A stretch of 64,000 bases of DNA from Pelomonas sp. CA6 (GTDB lineage Bacteria; Pseudomonadota; Gammaproteobacteria; Burkholderiales; Burkholderiaceae_C). The stretch is taken from the NCBI RefSeq assembly GCF_022549225.1, contig NZ_JAKZFD010000002.1, forward strand, positions 248,001-312,000, given 5' to 3'. Each line of letters begins with the position of its first letter. The stretch's first letter is position 1. Below are positions 1 to 10,952 of this stretch, piece after piece. The position numbers were made by a program, and so were the translations under genes. The notes under the pieces are model-generated. The model worked only from the letters and a program-made list of their open reading frames with translations, searched no databases and was not told the DNA's origin.

Positions 1-255
1 CTGCTGCCGCTGGGCGGCACCGAGGCGCCGGCCGCCAACGAGCCGGGCTGGGTGATCACGGCCGAGCTGTTCGCCGCGCCGCTGACCGGCACGCCGCAGA
101 CCGGCCAGGAGATCGAGGAGCTGCGCTGGCAGGACCCGCAGCGGCCGGACGCGCCGGACACCCCGCTGCTGGCCCCGCTGACGCGCGACTGGGTGCTGCC
201 GCGCCTGCGCGCCGGCAGCATCCCGCTGCCCCAGGCTCAGGTCAACGCTGGATAG
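1..255 (+). CDS. NUDIX hydrolase, C-terminal fragment (cut by window edge)
   Basis: An open frame runs from base 1 to a TAG at 253-255, so only the last 84 or so residues are in the window. The fragment contains the segment GQEIEELRW followed by PLLAPLTRDWVLPRL, which is typical of the C-terminal end of ADP-ribose/8-oxo-dGTP-type NUDIX hydrolases; the NUDIX box itself lies upstream, outside the window. The family hydrolyses nucleoside diphosphates linked to another moiety. Its last 19 bases overlap the end of the convergent reductase gene. The assignment rests on C-terminal similarity only and the substrate cannot be told. Confidence 0.6.
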   Translation: MLPLGGTEAPAANEPGWVITAELFAAPLTGTPQTGQEIEELRWQDPQRPDAPDTPLLAPLTRDWVLPRLRAGSIPLPQAQVNAG

Positions 256-1310
256 TCCGTGTAGCCCTGGGCGCCGCCGCCGTAGAAGGTCTTGGAGTCG
301 GCCTTGGCCAGCTCCGCGTTCAGACGCAGGCGGCGCACCAGGTCGGGGTTGGAGATGAAGGCACGGCCGAAGGCCACCGCGTCGGCGCGGCCCTGCGCCA
401 CAGCCTCGATCGCCATCTCGCGCGTGTAGCCGTTGTTGGCGATCCACGGGCCGCCGAAGCGCTCGCGCATGGCCTGGTAGTCGAAGGGCGCGACGTCGCG
501 CGGACCGCCGGTCTGGCCTTCGATGATGTGCAGAAAGGCCAGCTTCAGCGGCGCCAGCTGCTCGGCCACATGGTTGAACAGCGCCTGCGCGTCGCTGTCC
601 TGGCCGGCGTCGTTGACCGGCGTGACCGGGCTCAGGCGCAGCCCGGTGCGGCCGGCGCCGATGGACTGCGCGATCGCAGCCATCACCTCCAGCAGCAGGC
701 GGGCGCGGTTGGCGATGGAGCCGCCGTAGTCGTCCTGACGGTCGTTGACGCTGTCGCGCAGGAACTGGTCCAGCAGATAGCCGTTGGCGCCATGCACCTC
801 GACGGCGTCGAAGCCGGCCTCCATCGCGCATTCGGCGGCATGCACGTATTCGCGCACCAGCGCCGGCAGCTCTTCGCGGCGCAGCGCGCGCGGCGCGGAC
901 ACCGGCACGAAGCCCTCGGTCGTGAAAGTGCGGCTGTCGGCCACACGCGCGGTGGACGACACCGGCGCCTGCCCCGGCGGCAGCAGGCTGGCGTGGGAGA
1001 TGCGGCCCACATGCCACAGCTGCACCGCGATCTTGCCGCCTTCGGCATGCACGGCGTCGGTGACGCGGCGCCAGGCACGCACCTGCTCGGCGTTGTGGAT
1101 GCCCGGGGTGTCCAGATAGCCCTGGCCCAGCGGGCCGATCTGCGTGCCTTCGCTGACGATCAGGCCGGCGCCGGCGCGCTGGCGGTAGTACTCGACGGCC
1201 AGCTCGCCGGGCACGCGGCCGGGCGAGCGGTTGCGCGTCAGCGGCGCCATCACGACACGGTTGGCAAGCTGCAGATCGCCGATCTGCACGGGGTCGAACA
1301 AACTGGGCAT
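237..1310 (-). CDS. Old Yellow Enzyme family alkene reductase (NemA-like)
   Basis: A 357-residue protein, close to the usual 360-370 of N-ethylmaleimide reductase/xenobiotic reductase. It begins MPSLFDPVQIGDLQL, with MAPLTRNRS near residue 20, VQLWHVGR near 100, and the flavin/substrate-site segment EVHGANGYLLDQFLRDSVN followed by YGGS. These are hallmarks of FMN-dependent OYE enzymes that reduce activated C=C bonds with NADPH in the cytoplasm. The start at 1310 is chosen because family similarity begins there; the frame is open further upstream but without family sequence. It converges on and overlaps the NUDIX fragment by 19 bp. No regulator of the NemR type is next to it. Confidence 0.9.
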   Translation of the reverse strand: MPSLFDPVQIGDLQLANRVVMAPLTRNRSPGRVPGELAVEYYRQRAGAGLIVSEGTQIGPLGQGYLDTPGIHNAEQVRAWRRVTDAVHAEGGKIAVQLWHVGRISHASLLPPGQAPVSSTARVADSRTFTTEGFVPVSAPRALRREELPALVREYVHAAECAMEAGFDAVEVHGANGYLLDQFLRDSVNDRQDDYGGSIANRARLLLEVMAAIAQSIGAGRTGLRLSPVTPVNDAGQDSDAQALFNHVAEQLAPLKLAFLHIIEGQTGGPRDVAPFDYQAMRERFGGPWIANNGYTREMAIEAVAQGRADAVAFGRAFISNPDLVRRLRLNAELAKADSKTFYGGGAQGYTDYPALT

Positions 1311-1462
1311 ACGAAATCCAATCCGCAACGGGAAGCGTTGAACAGCCGCCAGCCTAGCGAATCGCGCCGCCGCGCACCGCCGCCCGGGCGACACACCCCA
1401 GCAAATCCCTGCACTTTCCGGCTATCGTTTGACCTCGACGCGTTTTCTCGTTCCACGCCCTG

Positions 1463-2611
1463 ATGCGACGCCGCCCCCTGCTGCACGGCCTGGCCGCGCT
1501 GACCTTCGTGCCCCGCCCGGGCGGCGCGCAAGCGCCAACGGCGCCGACACGGGTATTGCGGGTGGGGCCGGGCGCCTCGATCGGCAGCCTGGCCGAGGCC
1601 GCGCGCCTGGCCCGGCCCGGCGACCGCGTCGAGGTGCAGGCCGGCGACTATCCGGGCGACGTAGCCCAGTGGACGCAGGACGGGCTGCAGCTGGTCGCCG
1701 TGGGCGGCCCGGTGCGCCTGCGCGCGGCCGGCCGCGCGGCGGCGGGCAAGGGCCTGTTCGTGATCGCCGGCGAGAACGTGCTGGTCGAGGGCTTCGAGTT
1801 CAGCGCGGCCCAGGTGGCCGACGGCAACGGTGCCGGCGTGCGCTTCGAGCGCGGGTCGCTGCACCTGCGCCGCTGCCGCTTCGTGGACTGCGAGATGGGC
1901 GTGCTCAGCAACAACGACGCGGACGCCCGGCTGCACCTGGAGGACTGCGAGCTTGCCCAGGCGCGCCCTGGCGGCGGCTACAGCCACCTGCTCTACGCCG
2001 GGCGCATCGCCGAGCTGCGCCTGAGCGGCTGCTGGCTGCACGGCGGCCGCCGCGGCCACCTGCTCAAGAGCCGCGCCGCCATCAACCGCGTCGAATACTG
2101 CCGCCTCATCGACGACCCGCGCGGCGAAGCCAGCTACGAACTGGAATTCCCCGAGGGCGGCGACACCCTGCTGCTGGGCAACCTGATCGGCCAGAGCCTG
2201 CACAGCGACAACCGGCTGATGCTGGCCTATGGCACCGACGGCTATCCCGACGGGCGCACGCATGCGCTGGACCTGCTGCACAACACCTGGATCAACCGCC
2301 TGCCCTGGCCGGGTCCGCTGCTGCGCGTGCGCCCCGGCCCGCTGCGGCTGCGCGCGGCCAACAACCTCATCCTGGGCCCCGGCGGGCTGGCGCTGGAGCC
2401 CGGCTGGGACCTGGGCGGCAACCACCGCGCCAGCCTGCTCGCGGGCGCGCTGGACCCGGCACTGCGGCTGCCGCCCGGCCATGCGCTGAGCGGCCAGGCG
2501 GTGGCGCTGCCGGACGGCCTGGCGCCGCCGCGGCGGCAGTACGTCCATCCGGCGCACAGCGTGGCGCTGGCCGGGCCGGCGCTGGACCCCGGCGCGCTGC
2601 AACAGAACTGA
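1463..2611 (+). CDS. exported right-handed parallel beta-helix protein
   Basis: A 382-residue protein with an arginine-rich N-terminus (MRRRPLLHGLAAL) followed by a short hydrophobic stretch and an Ala-rich cleavage region, suggesting export. The body carries repeated short turns (for example GVRFERGSLHLRRCRFVDC, ARLHLEDCEL, AELRLSGCWL, NRVEYCRLID) with regularly spaced Cys/Leu/Asn, the pattern of a right-handed beta-helix as in pectate-lyase-like and NosD-like proteins. Such folds bind or cleave polysaccharides, but no catalytic signature is recognisable, so no enzyme activity is assigned. It stands alone between the divergent reductase and rlmJ. Confidence 0.7.
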   Translation: MRRRPLLHGLAALTFVPRPGGAQAPTAPTRVLRVGPGASIGSLAEAARLARPGDRVEVQAGDYPGDVAQWTQDGLQLVAVGGPVRLRAAGRAAAGKGLFVIAGENVLVEGFEFSAAQVADGNGAGVRFERGSLHLRRCRFVDCEMGVLSNNDADARLHLEDCELAQARPGGGYSHLLYAGRIAELRLSGCWLHGGRRGHLLKSRAAINRVEYCRLIDDPRGEASYELEFPEGGDTLLLGNLIGQSLHSDNRLMLAYGTDGYPDGRTHALDLLHNTWINRLPWPGPLLRVRPGPLRLRAANNLILGPGGLALEPGWDLGGNHRASLLAGALDPALRLPPGHALSGQAVALPDGLAPPRRQYVHPAHSVALAGPALDPGALQQN

Positions 2612-2654
2612 GCCCGGACACCCCGCGCCGTGCCGCGGGCGCTACAGTGCGGGC

Positions 2655-3509
2655 ATGCTTGCTTATCGACACGCCTTCCACGCCGGCAACCACGCCGATG
2701 TCCTCAAACACCTGGTGCTGGCCGAGGTGCTGCGCTATATGGGCGAGAAGGACAAGGCCTACACCGTCATCGACACCCACGCCGGGGCCGGCGGCTATGC
2801 GCTGGAGGGCCGCTATGCCCAGAAGAACGCCGAGCACGCCGGCGGCATCGCCGCGCTGTTCAGCCGCGACGACCTGCCCGAGCCGCTGCAGCACTATGTG
2901 CAGCTGGTGCGCGACTTCAACCCCGGCAAACGGCTGGAGCAATACCCCGGCTCGCCGGCGATCGCGCGCCTGCTGATGCGCGAACAGGATCGGCTGCGCT
3001 GCTATGAGCTGCATCCCACCGACCTGCGCATCCTCGAAAGCTATCTGGAAGACCGGCCCAACACCCAGGTCAGCGGCCAGGACGGCTTTGCGTCGCTGAA
3101 GGGCGAACTGCCGCCGCCCTCGCGCCGCGGCGTGCTGCTGATCGACCCGCCCTACGAGATCAAGACCGACTACGGCCGCGTCGTCGCCGCGCTGCGCGAG
3201 GCGCTGCAGCGCTTTGCCGACGGCACGGTGCTGATCTGGTATCCGCAGCTGCAGCTGCTGGAGTCGGCGCAGCTGGTGCAGCGCCTCAAGGCCGCGGCCG
3301 AGCCCGCGGCCAAGAAGGGCTGGCTGCATGTGCGCCTCACCGTGGCCCAGGCCGACGAGCGCGGCTTCGGCATGCTGGGCAGCGGCATGTTCGTCGTCAA
3401 CCCGCCCTACACGCTGCACGACCGCCTGCACGAATGCCTGCCGCTGTTGGTGGACGTGCTGGGCCAGTACGACGGCGCGAACTATCTGCTGGAGCAGCAG
3501 ACGGCGTGA
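2655..3509 (+). CDS. rlmJ: 23S rRNA (adenine(2030)-N6)-methyltransferase RlmJ
   Basis: A 284-residue protein (E. coli RlmJ has 280) starting MLAYRHAFHAGNHADVLKH, the diagnostic N-terminus of the family. The SAM-binding region includes VIDTHAGAGGY and the N6-methyltransferase motif IV DPPYE at residues 164-168. RlmJ methylates A2030 of 23S rRNA in the cytoplasm. The stop codon overlaps the start of the following NUDIX gene (TGATG), so the two are translationally coupled. Confidence 0.95.
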   Translation: MLAYRHAFHAGNHADVLKHLVLAEVLRYMGEKDKAYTVIDTHAGAGGYALEGRYAQKNAEHAGGIAALFSRDDLPEPLQHYVQLVRDFNPGKRLEQYPGSPAIARLLMREQDRLRCYELHPTDLRILESYLEDRPNTQVSGQDGFASLKGELPPPSRRGVLLIDPPYEIKTDYGRVVAALREALQRFADGTVLIWYPQLQLLESAQLVQRLKAAAEPAAKKGWLHVRLTVAQADERGFGMLGSGMFVVNPPYTLHDRLHECLPLLVDVLGQYDGANYLLEQQTA

Positions 3510-3988
3510 TGCGCGTCCGTGCTGCCGCCGTCATCGTCGACGGTGCGCGCCTGCTGCTGCACCGACGCCGCGAAGACGCCTTCTGGGCCCTGCCCGGCGG
3601 GCGCGTGGAGGCCGGCGAGACCGGCCCGGAGGCGCTGCAGCGCGAGCTGCTCGAAGAACTGGGCGAGGCCGTGGAGAGCGGCGAGCTGCTGTGGGTGGTG
3701 GAGAACTTCTTCCGCGGCACCGGCGACGCGGCCCCGCGGCAGGAGCTGGGGCTGTGCTTCCGCGTGGCGCTGCCCGCGGCGTCGCGCCTGGCGGCGCGGA
3801 CTGGCCCGTTCGCTGGCATGGAGGAGCACGCCCGGCTGGTGTTCCAGTGGTTCGACCGCGCCGCGCTGGAGCGGATCGAAATCCGGCCCCGGGCGCTGGC
3901 GGCCCCACTGCGCCACCTGCTGGACGGCCAGGCCCCGTCCGCCGCCGCGCGGCACCTGGTGCAGCGCGACGGCGCCGATGATCAGTAG
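3509..3988 (+). CDS. NUDIX hydrolase
   Basis: A 159-residue protein with a complete NUDIX box at residues 30-53 (G-x5-E-x7-REL-x-EE-x-GE), which holds the Mg2+-binding glutamates, and the usual short N-terminal strand MRVRAAAVIVDGARLLL. The start at 3509 is set by the TGATG overlap with rlmJ; an in-frame upstream start exists but would lie inside rlmJ and add non-family residues. Family members clean up oxidised or excess nucleotides; the substrate cannot be deduced. Its 3' end overlaps the convergent oxidoreductase gene by 7 bp. Confidence 0.88.
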   Translation: MRVRAAAVIVDGARLLLHRRREDAFWALPGGRVEAGETGPEALQRELLEELGEAVESGELLWVVENFFRGTGDAAPRQELGLCFRVALPAASRLAARTGPFAGMEEHARLVFQWFDRAALERIEIRPRALAAPLRHLLDGQAPSAAARHLVQRDGADDQ

Positions 3989-4623
3989 CCCACGGTGAAG
4001 CGGCGGCGGATGTGCCGCGGCTGCTCCAGCTCGTCGACGATGGCCATGGCCAGGTCGGCGGTGCTGATGTGGGCCGGACCTTGGGCATCCATCACCGGCG
4101 TGTCCAGGCTGACGCGGTAATGGCCGCGGCGCTCGCCGGGCTCCAGGTGCACGGCGGGCGACAGGAAGCTCCAGTCCAGTGAGGACTCCTGGCGGATCAG
4201 GTTCAGCGCCTCGCGGGCGGCCAGCGCGCCGGCCTTCCACGCCTGCGGGAACTCAGGCGTGTCGACGATCTGCACGCCCGGCGCGGCATAGAGGCTGCCC
4301 GCACCGCCCACGACCAGCAGGCGGGTCAGGCCGGCCTGCTTCACGCCCTGGGTGATGGCGCGGCTGCCCTGCAGGAACTCGTCGTACAGGCCGGCCACGC
4401 CCCAGCCCGGGTTGTAGGCGCTGACCACCGCGTCCACGCCCTGCAGCGCGGCGGCGACCTGGTCGGCCTGGCGCACATCGGCCTGGCGCACGCTCAAGCC
4501 GGCCTGCGCTTCCAGCTTGCCCGGGTTGCGCGCCAGCGCCACCACCTCGTGGCCGCGGGCCAGTAATTCCTTCAGCACGGCGGAACCCACAAAGCCGGTG
4601 GCACCGATCAGAGCGACTTTCAT
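3982..4623 (-). CDS. NAD(P)-binding atypical SDR / NmrA-like oxidoreductase
   Basis: A 213-residue protein with the dinucleotide-binding motif GATGFVG at residues 7-13 after MKVALI, followed by the SDR-a pattern DVRQADQVAAAL and the segment LLVVGGAGSL. It resembles YwnB/NmrA-like single-domain Rossmann proteins that bind NAD(P) as reductases or redox sensors. It is transcribed divergently from the LysR-type regulator at 4757, with a 133-bp AT-rich region between them carrying repeats, so it is the probable target of that regulator. The substrate is unknown. Confidence 0.85.
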   Translation of the reverse strand: MKVALIGATGFVGSAVLKELLARGHEVVALARNPGKLEAQAGLSVRQADVRQADQVAAALQGVDAVVSAYNPGWGVAGLYDEFLQGSRAITQGVKQAGLTRLLVVGGAGSLYAAPGVQIVDTPEFPQAWKAGALAAREALNLIRQESSLDWSFLSPAVHLEPGERRGHYRVSLDTPVMDAQGPAHISTADLAMAIVDELEQPRHIRRRFTVGY

Positions 4624-4684
4624 CCTTCGTCCTTTCGTCGCGGCGGCGGGCCGCGTTCATCTGTGTTGCGATGGACGAGACTTT

Positions 4685-4751
4685 ATGAACTTCACAATCC
4701 ATCGGTAAGTCCCTAGGATCGCAGTTCATTATTTAGTCAATCTTCACAATC
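4685..4751. promoter_or_regulatory. candidate LysR-type operator between divergent genes
   Basis: The intergenic region is much more AT-rich than its surroundings. It holds an inverted repeat ATGAACT (4685-4691) / AGTTCAT (4723-4729) and a direct repeat TTCACAATC at 4691-4699 and 4743-4751. Such paired sites between a LysR-type gene and its divergent target commonly bind the regulator. This is inference from position and symmetry; no consensus was tested. Confidence 0.45.
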
Positions 4752-4756
4752 ACCCC

Positions 4757-5659
4757 ATGATCGACCAGCTCCGACGCATGGCCGTGCTCGCCACCGTGGT
4801 GGAGCATGGCAGCCTGGTGGCCGCGGCGCGCCAGCTGCACACCACCACCTCGGCGGTGAGCCAGCAGCTGCGCGCGCTGGAGCAGGACATGGGCGTGACC
4901 CTGCTGCATCGCTCCACGCGGCGACTGAGCCTGACGCCCGCCGGCGCCCGCTTCGTCGAAGGCTGCAGCGCGATGCTGGCCGCCGCGCGCGCGGCGCAGG
5001 CCGAGCTGCAGCGCCTGCGCGACGCGCCGGAAGGGGAGCTGCGCGTCAGCGCACCGGTGGGCTTTGCGCGCACGCTGGGGCCGGCGCTGGCGCCGCTGTT
5101 CATCGCCCACCCGGCGCTGCGCCTGCACCTGGAGGTGGACGACGGCTTCACCGACCTGGTGGCCAAGCGCATCGACCTGGCAGTGCGTTTCGGCCGCCTG
5201 CCCGACAGCCCCTGGGTGGCGCAGCGCATCGGCGAGCTGGGCATGGTCCTCTACGCCGCCCCGGCCTATCTGGCACGGCGCGGCGTGCCCGCCGCCGTGG
5301 CGGACCTGGGCGACCACGACTGGCTGGCGCTGCGCCCGGACACCGAGGGGCCCGCGACGCTGCCCTTTGGTGCGGGCGGCGGCGGCCAGGGCCTGCGCGT
5401 CAGCCCGCGCGCCAGCAGCAATAACCAGCTCAGCCTGCAGCAGCTGTGCGAGGCCGGCCTGGGGCTGGCGCTGCTCAGCCCCAGTGACGTCGAGGACGCG
5501 GTGGCCCAGGGCCGGCTGCTGCCGTTGCACGGGCCCTGGACCCTGCCGGCACTGCCGGTCTACGCGCTCACGCCGCAGCGCGACGCCCAGCCGGCCAAGG
5601 TGCGCCATGCGATCGACGCGCTGCGGCAGAGCCTGGCGGCGAAACGTCCGGCCGGCTGA
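4757..5659 (+). CDS. LysR family transcriptional regulator
   Basis: A 300-residue protein with an N-terminal winged helix-turn-helix at about residues 4-63 (AARQLHTTTSAVSQQLRALE) and a C-terminal type-2 periplasmic-binding-like effector domain (SAPVGFARTLGPALAPLF onward). The subgroup resembles AaeR/DmlR-like regulators that control an adjacent oxidoreductase. It is divergent from the NAD(P)-binding oxidoreductase at 3982-4623, which is the expected target. The inducer is not predictable. Confidence 0.92.
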   Translation: MIDQLRRMAVLATVVEHGSLVAAARQLHTTTSAVSQQLRALEQDMGVTLLHRSTRRLSLTPAGARFVEGCSAMLAAARAAQAELQRLRDAPEGELRVSAPVGFARTLGPALAPLFIAHPALRLHLEVDDGFTDLVAKRIDLAVRFGRLPDSPWVAQRIGELGMVLYAAPAYLARRGVPAAVADLGDHDWLALRPDTEGPATLPFGAGGGGQGLRVSPRASSNNQLSLQQLCEAGLGLALLSPSDVEDAVAQGRLLPLHGPWTLPALPVYALTPQRDAQPAKVRHAIDALRQSLAAKRPAG

Positions 5660-5671
5660 CAGGCCGGGCGT

Positions 5672-6175
5672 TCAGGCCCGGCCGCGCCACCAGGCGCGCA
5701 GCTGGCGCCGCAGCGCCAGGCGCCAGCGGCGCAGCGTCTGCCAGGCCTCGGTGGCATGGATCCAGTCCAGCAGGCCCTGCTTCCAGACCACCCAGCGCGC
5801 GTAGGCCCGCGCGAACCAGCCCAGGCGCATCAGCGCCGGCTGCAGCAGCGCAAAGAGCCGCGCCAGCAGCGCCGTCCCCACCAGCTTGGCGGCCAGGACC
5901 AGCGCGATGCCCAGCCCGGCCCGCCCCTGGGCCAGCAGCCACAGCGCGAGCAGCTTGACCGGCACCAGCAGCAGCGTGGGCAGCAGCAGCGCCATCAGCG
6001 CCGCATAGGGCGGCAGCCGGCGCAGCCCCGCCTCCAGCTGGCGCAGCAGCGGCAGCCCCCCCAGCCAGGCCATCGCGCGCTGCAGCGGCGCCCAGCCCCA
6101 TTCCTCGAACAGGATGAGCAGCGCGAACAGCAGCCGCAGCAGCGTCTTCGGGAGGGCGAGCAGGCGTTTCAGCAT
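5672..6175 (-). CDS. small integral membrane protein of unknown function
   Basis: A 167-residue protein starting MLKRLLALPKTLLRLL. It has about three hydrophobic segments: one around residues 9-25, one in YAALMALLLPTLLLVPVKLL, and one in LGIALVLAAKLVGTALLAR. The C-terminus is basic and tryptophan-rich. A start ten codons upstream (6205) is also possible. It lies 52 bp downstream of tgt on the same strand and may be co-transcribed with it, but no functional link is known. I do not recognise a named family. Confidence 0.65.
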   Translation of the reverse strand: MLKRLLALPKTLLRLLFALLILFEEWGWAPLQRAMAWLGGLPLLRQLEAGLRRLPPYAALMALLLPTLLLVPVKLLALWLLAQGRAGLGIALVLAAKLVGTALLARLFALLQPALMRLGWFARAYARWVVWKQGLLDWIHATEAWQTLRRWRLALRRQLRAWWRGRA

Positions 6176-6227
6176 GGTGGGCGCGGCAAACCCTGGCTCA
6201 GGCACGGCCCGGCCGGCCCCAACGGGC

Positions 6228-7394
<1,167 letters not shown>

Positions 7395-7550
7395 TCATGG
7401 GGGTGGACACCGGCCAGCCCCGCGAACGGGCGGTAGCCCGGACACCAGCGCTGAGGCACAGTCGCCCCCCGGCGCCTCGCCAGGCACGCGGACCTCCTTC
7501 CCGGCCGCCGACGCGCGATCCACGACAACAAGCACAAGCAGGAACCTGTC

Positions 7551-8189
7551 ATGTCTCTCGCCCTCACGCCGTCCTTTCTCAAGAGCCGCCCGCTGCGCAT
7601 TGCCGCGCTGACGCTGGCGCTGTGCGCGCCCTTCGCCCAGGCCGGCGCCACGGTGCTCACCTTCGACGATCTGCCGCCGACGGACCCGAGCAAACTGGAG
7701 TCTGGCGCCATTCCCAACGGCTATGGCAACCTGAGCTGGTCCGACGCCTTCCAATATGTGCGGGGCAACACGATCCCGAACAGCGGCTATCAGAAGGGCC
7801 TGGTGTCCGGCGAGTACGTGGCGTTCAACTCCGCCGGCGCCGAGGTCTCGTTCGGCCGCATGTCCGGCTTCGAGCTGAACAGCGCCTACTTCACCTCGGC
7901 CTGGTACGCCGACCAGGAAGTCACGGTGCGCGGCTACATCGGCGAGAACCGCGAGGCCGCCTACACCAAGGTCTTCCACATCAGCAACACGGCCCCGCTG
8001 CTGGTGGATTTCGACTGGAAGGGCATCAGCCGCGTGCGCATCACGCCCACGAACGCGGGCTTCACCCGACAGCTCGCGATCGACAACCTGACCATCGACG
8101 GCCGTCAGACCGTGCCCGAGCCCGCCAGCCTGGCCCTGGCGCTGGGCGGCCTGGCGCTGGCCGCCGTGGCCCGCCGCCGCCGCGGCTGA
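7551..8189 (+). CDS. PEP-CTERM sorting-domain protein
   Basis: A 212-residue exported protein. An N-terminal signal peptide (LRIAALTLALCAPFAQA) is followed by a beta-rich domain beginning TVLTFDDLPPTD and ending IDNLTIDGRQ, then the C-terminal sorting signal VPEPASL, a hydrophobic helix and the basic tail ARRRRG (residues 188-212). PEP-CTERM proteins are recognised by exosortase and usually secreted or surface-anchored with exopolysaccharide. No exosortase gene is in this window. The N-terminal domain resembles those of other short PEP-CTERM proteins with no known enzymatic role. An AGGA ribosome site lies just upstream. Confidence 0.88.
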   Translation: MSLALTPSFLKSRPLRIAALTLALCAPFAQAGATVLTFDDLPPTDPSKLESGAIPNGYGNLSWSDAFQYVRGNTIPNSGYQKGLVSGEYVAFNSAGAEVSFGRMSGFELNSAYFTSAWYADQEVTVRGYIGENREAAYTKVFHISNTAPLLVDFDWKGISRVRITPTNAGFTRQLAIDNLTIDGRQTVPEPASLALALGGLALAAVARRRRG

Positions 8190-8229
8190 GCCCGCCGGCC
8201 CGCGGGCGCGGCCGGCGCGACAATGGCGC

Positions 8230-10339
<2,110 letters not shown>

Positions 10340-10367
10340 ACCCGGCCCGGCGCTCTGCGCCCGCATG

Positions 10368-10396
10368 AAAACGGCCGCCCGAGGGGCGGCCGTTTT
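10368..10396. terminator. bidirectional intrinsic terminator between argG and the ECF41 operon
   Basis: Perfect stem with AAAACGGCCGCCC on one arm, a GAG loop and the complementary arm ending in TTTT. It lies 28 bp after the argG stop and 21 bp after the end of the convergent carboxymuconolactone-decarboxylase-family gene, so it can stop transcription from both sides. Confidence 0.9.
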
Positions 10397-10416
10397 CCAT
10401 GGGCGCCGCGGGCCGC

Positions 10417-10899
10417 TCAGGCCAGCCCGGCGCGGTCCAGCCCGAAGGCCTTGTCGCGCGAGCCGGGCGTCGCCCGGAAGGCCACGCCGAGGCGGTTCCA
10501 GGCATTGATCGTCATCACACGGAAGCTCAGGTCGGTCAGCTCGCGCTCGCTGAACTGCGCGCGCGCCTCGTCATAGACGGTGTCGGACACGCCGCCGGGC
10601 GCCAGCCGCGTCAGCGCCTCGGTCCAGGCCAGCGCGGCACGCTCGCGCGCGCTGAACAGCGGCGACTCGTGCCAGACCGCCACGTGGTGCAGGCGCAGCT
10701 CGCGCTCGCCGTGCAGCCGTGCTTCCTTGATGTGCATGTCCAGGCAGAAGGCGCAGCCGTTGAGCTGCGACGCGCGGATGTCCACGAGATGGGCCAGGCC
10801 GGGCTCGATGCTGCCCGTGGTGTGCAGCGCCAGGCTGAAGTCCATGAACTTCTGGAACAGCTGCGGGGATTGCTGGGGATAGTCGATGCGCGGAGTCAT
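10417..10899 (-). CDS. carboxymuconolactone decarboxylase (AhpD-like) family protein, ECF41 target
   Basis: A 160-residue all-helical protein beginning MTPRIDYPQQSPQLFQKF. It carries the AhpD-type redox motif C49-x2-C52-x3-H56 in NGCAFCLDMHIKEA, which implies peroxidase or disulfide-reductase chemistry. This family is the best-known genomic partner of ECF41 sigma factors. A precise ECF41-type promoter lies about 60 bp before its start, inside the end of the sigma gene, so it can be transcribed separately as well as by read-through. The physiological substrate is unknown. Confidence 0.92.
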   Translation of the reverse strand: MTPRIDYPQQSPQLFQKFMDFSLALHTTGSIEPGLAHLVDIRASQLNGCAFCLDMHIKEARLHGERELRLHHVAVWHESPLFSARERAALAWTEALTRLAPGGVSDTVYDEARAQFSERELTDLSFRVMTINAWNRLGVAFRATPGSRDKAFGLDRAGLA

Positions 10900-10952
10900 G
10901 GCGGTCGGTCCTGTATCTGTCGAAGGTGGGAGCCCGGCGGGCCCCTCATCGA

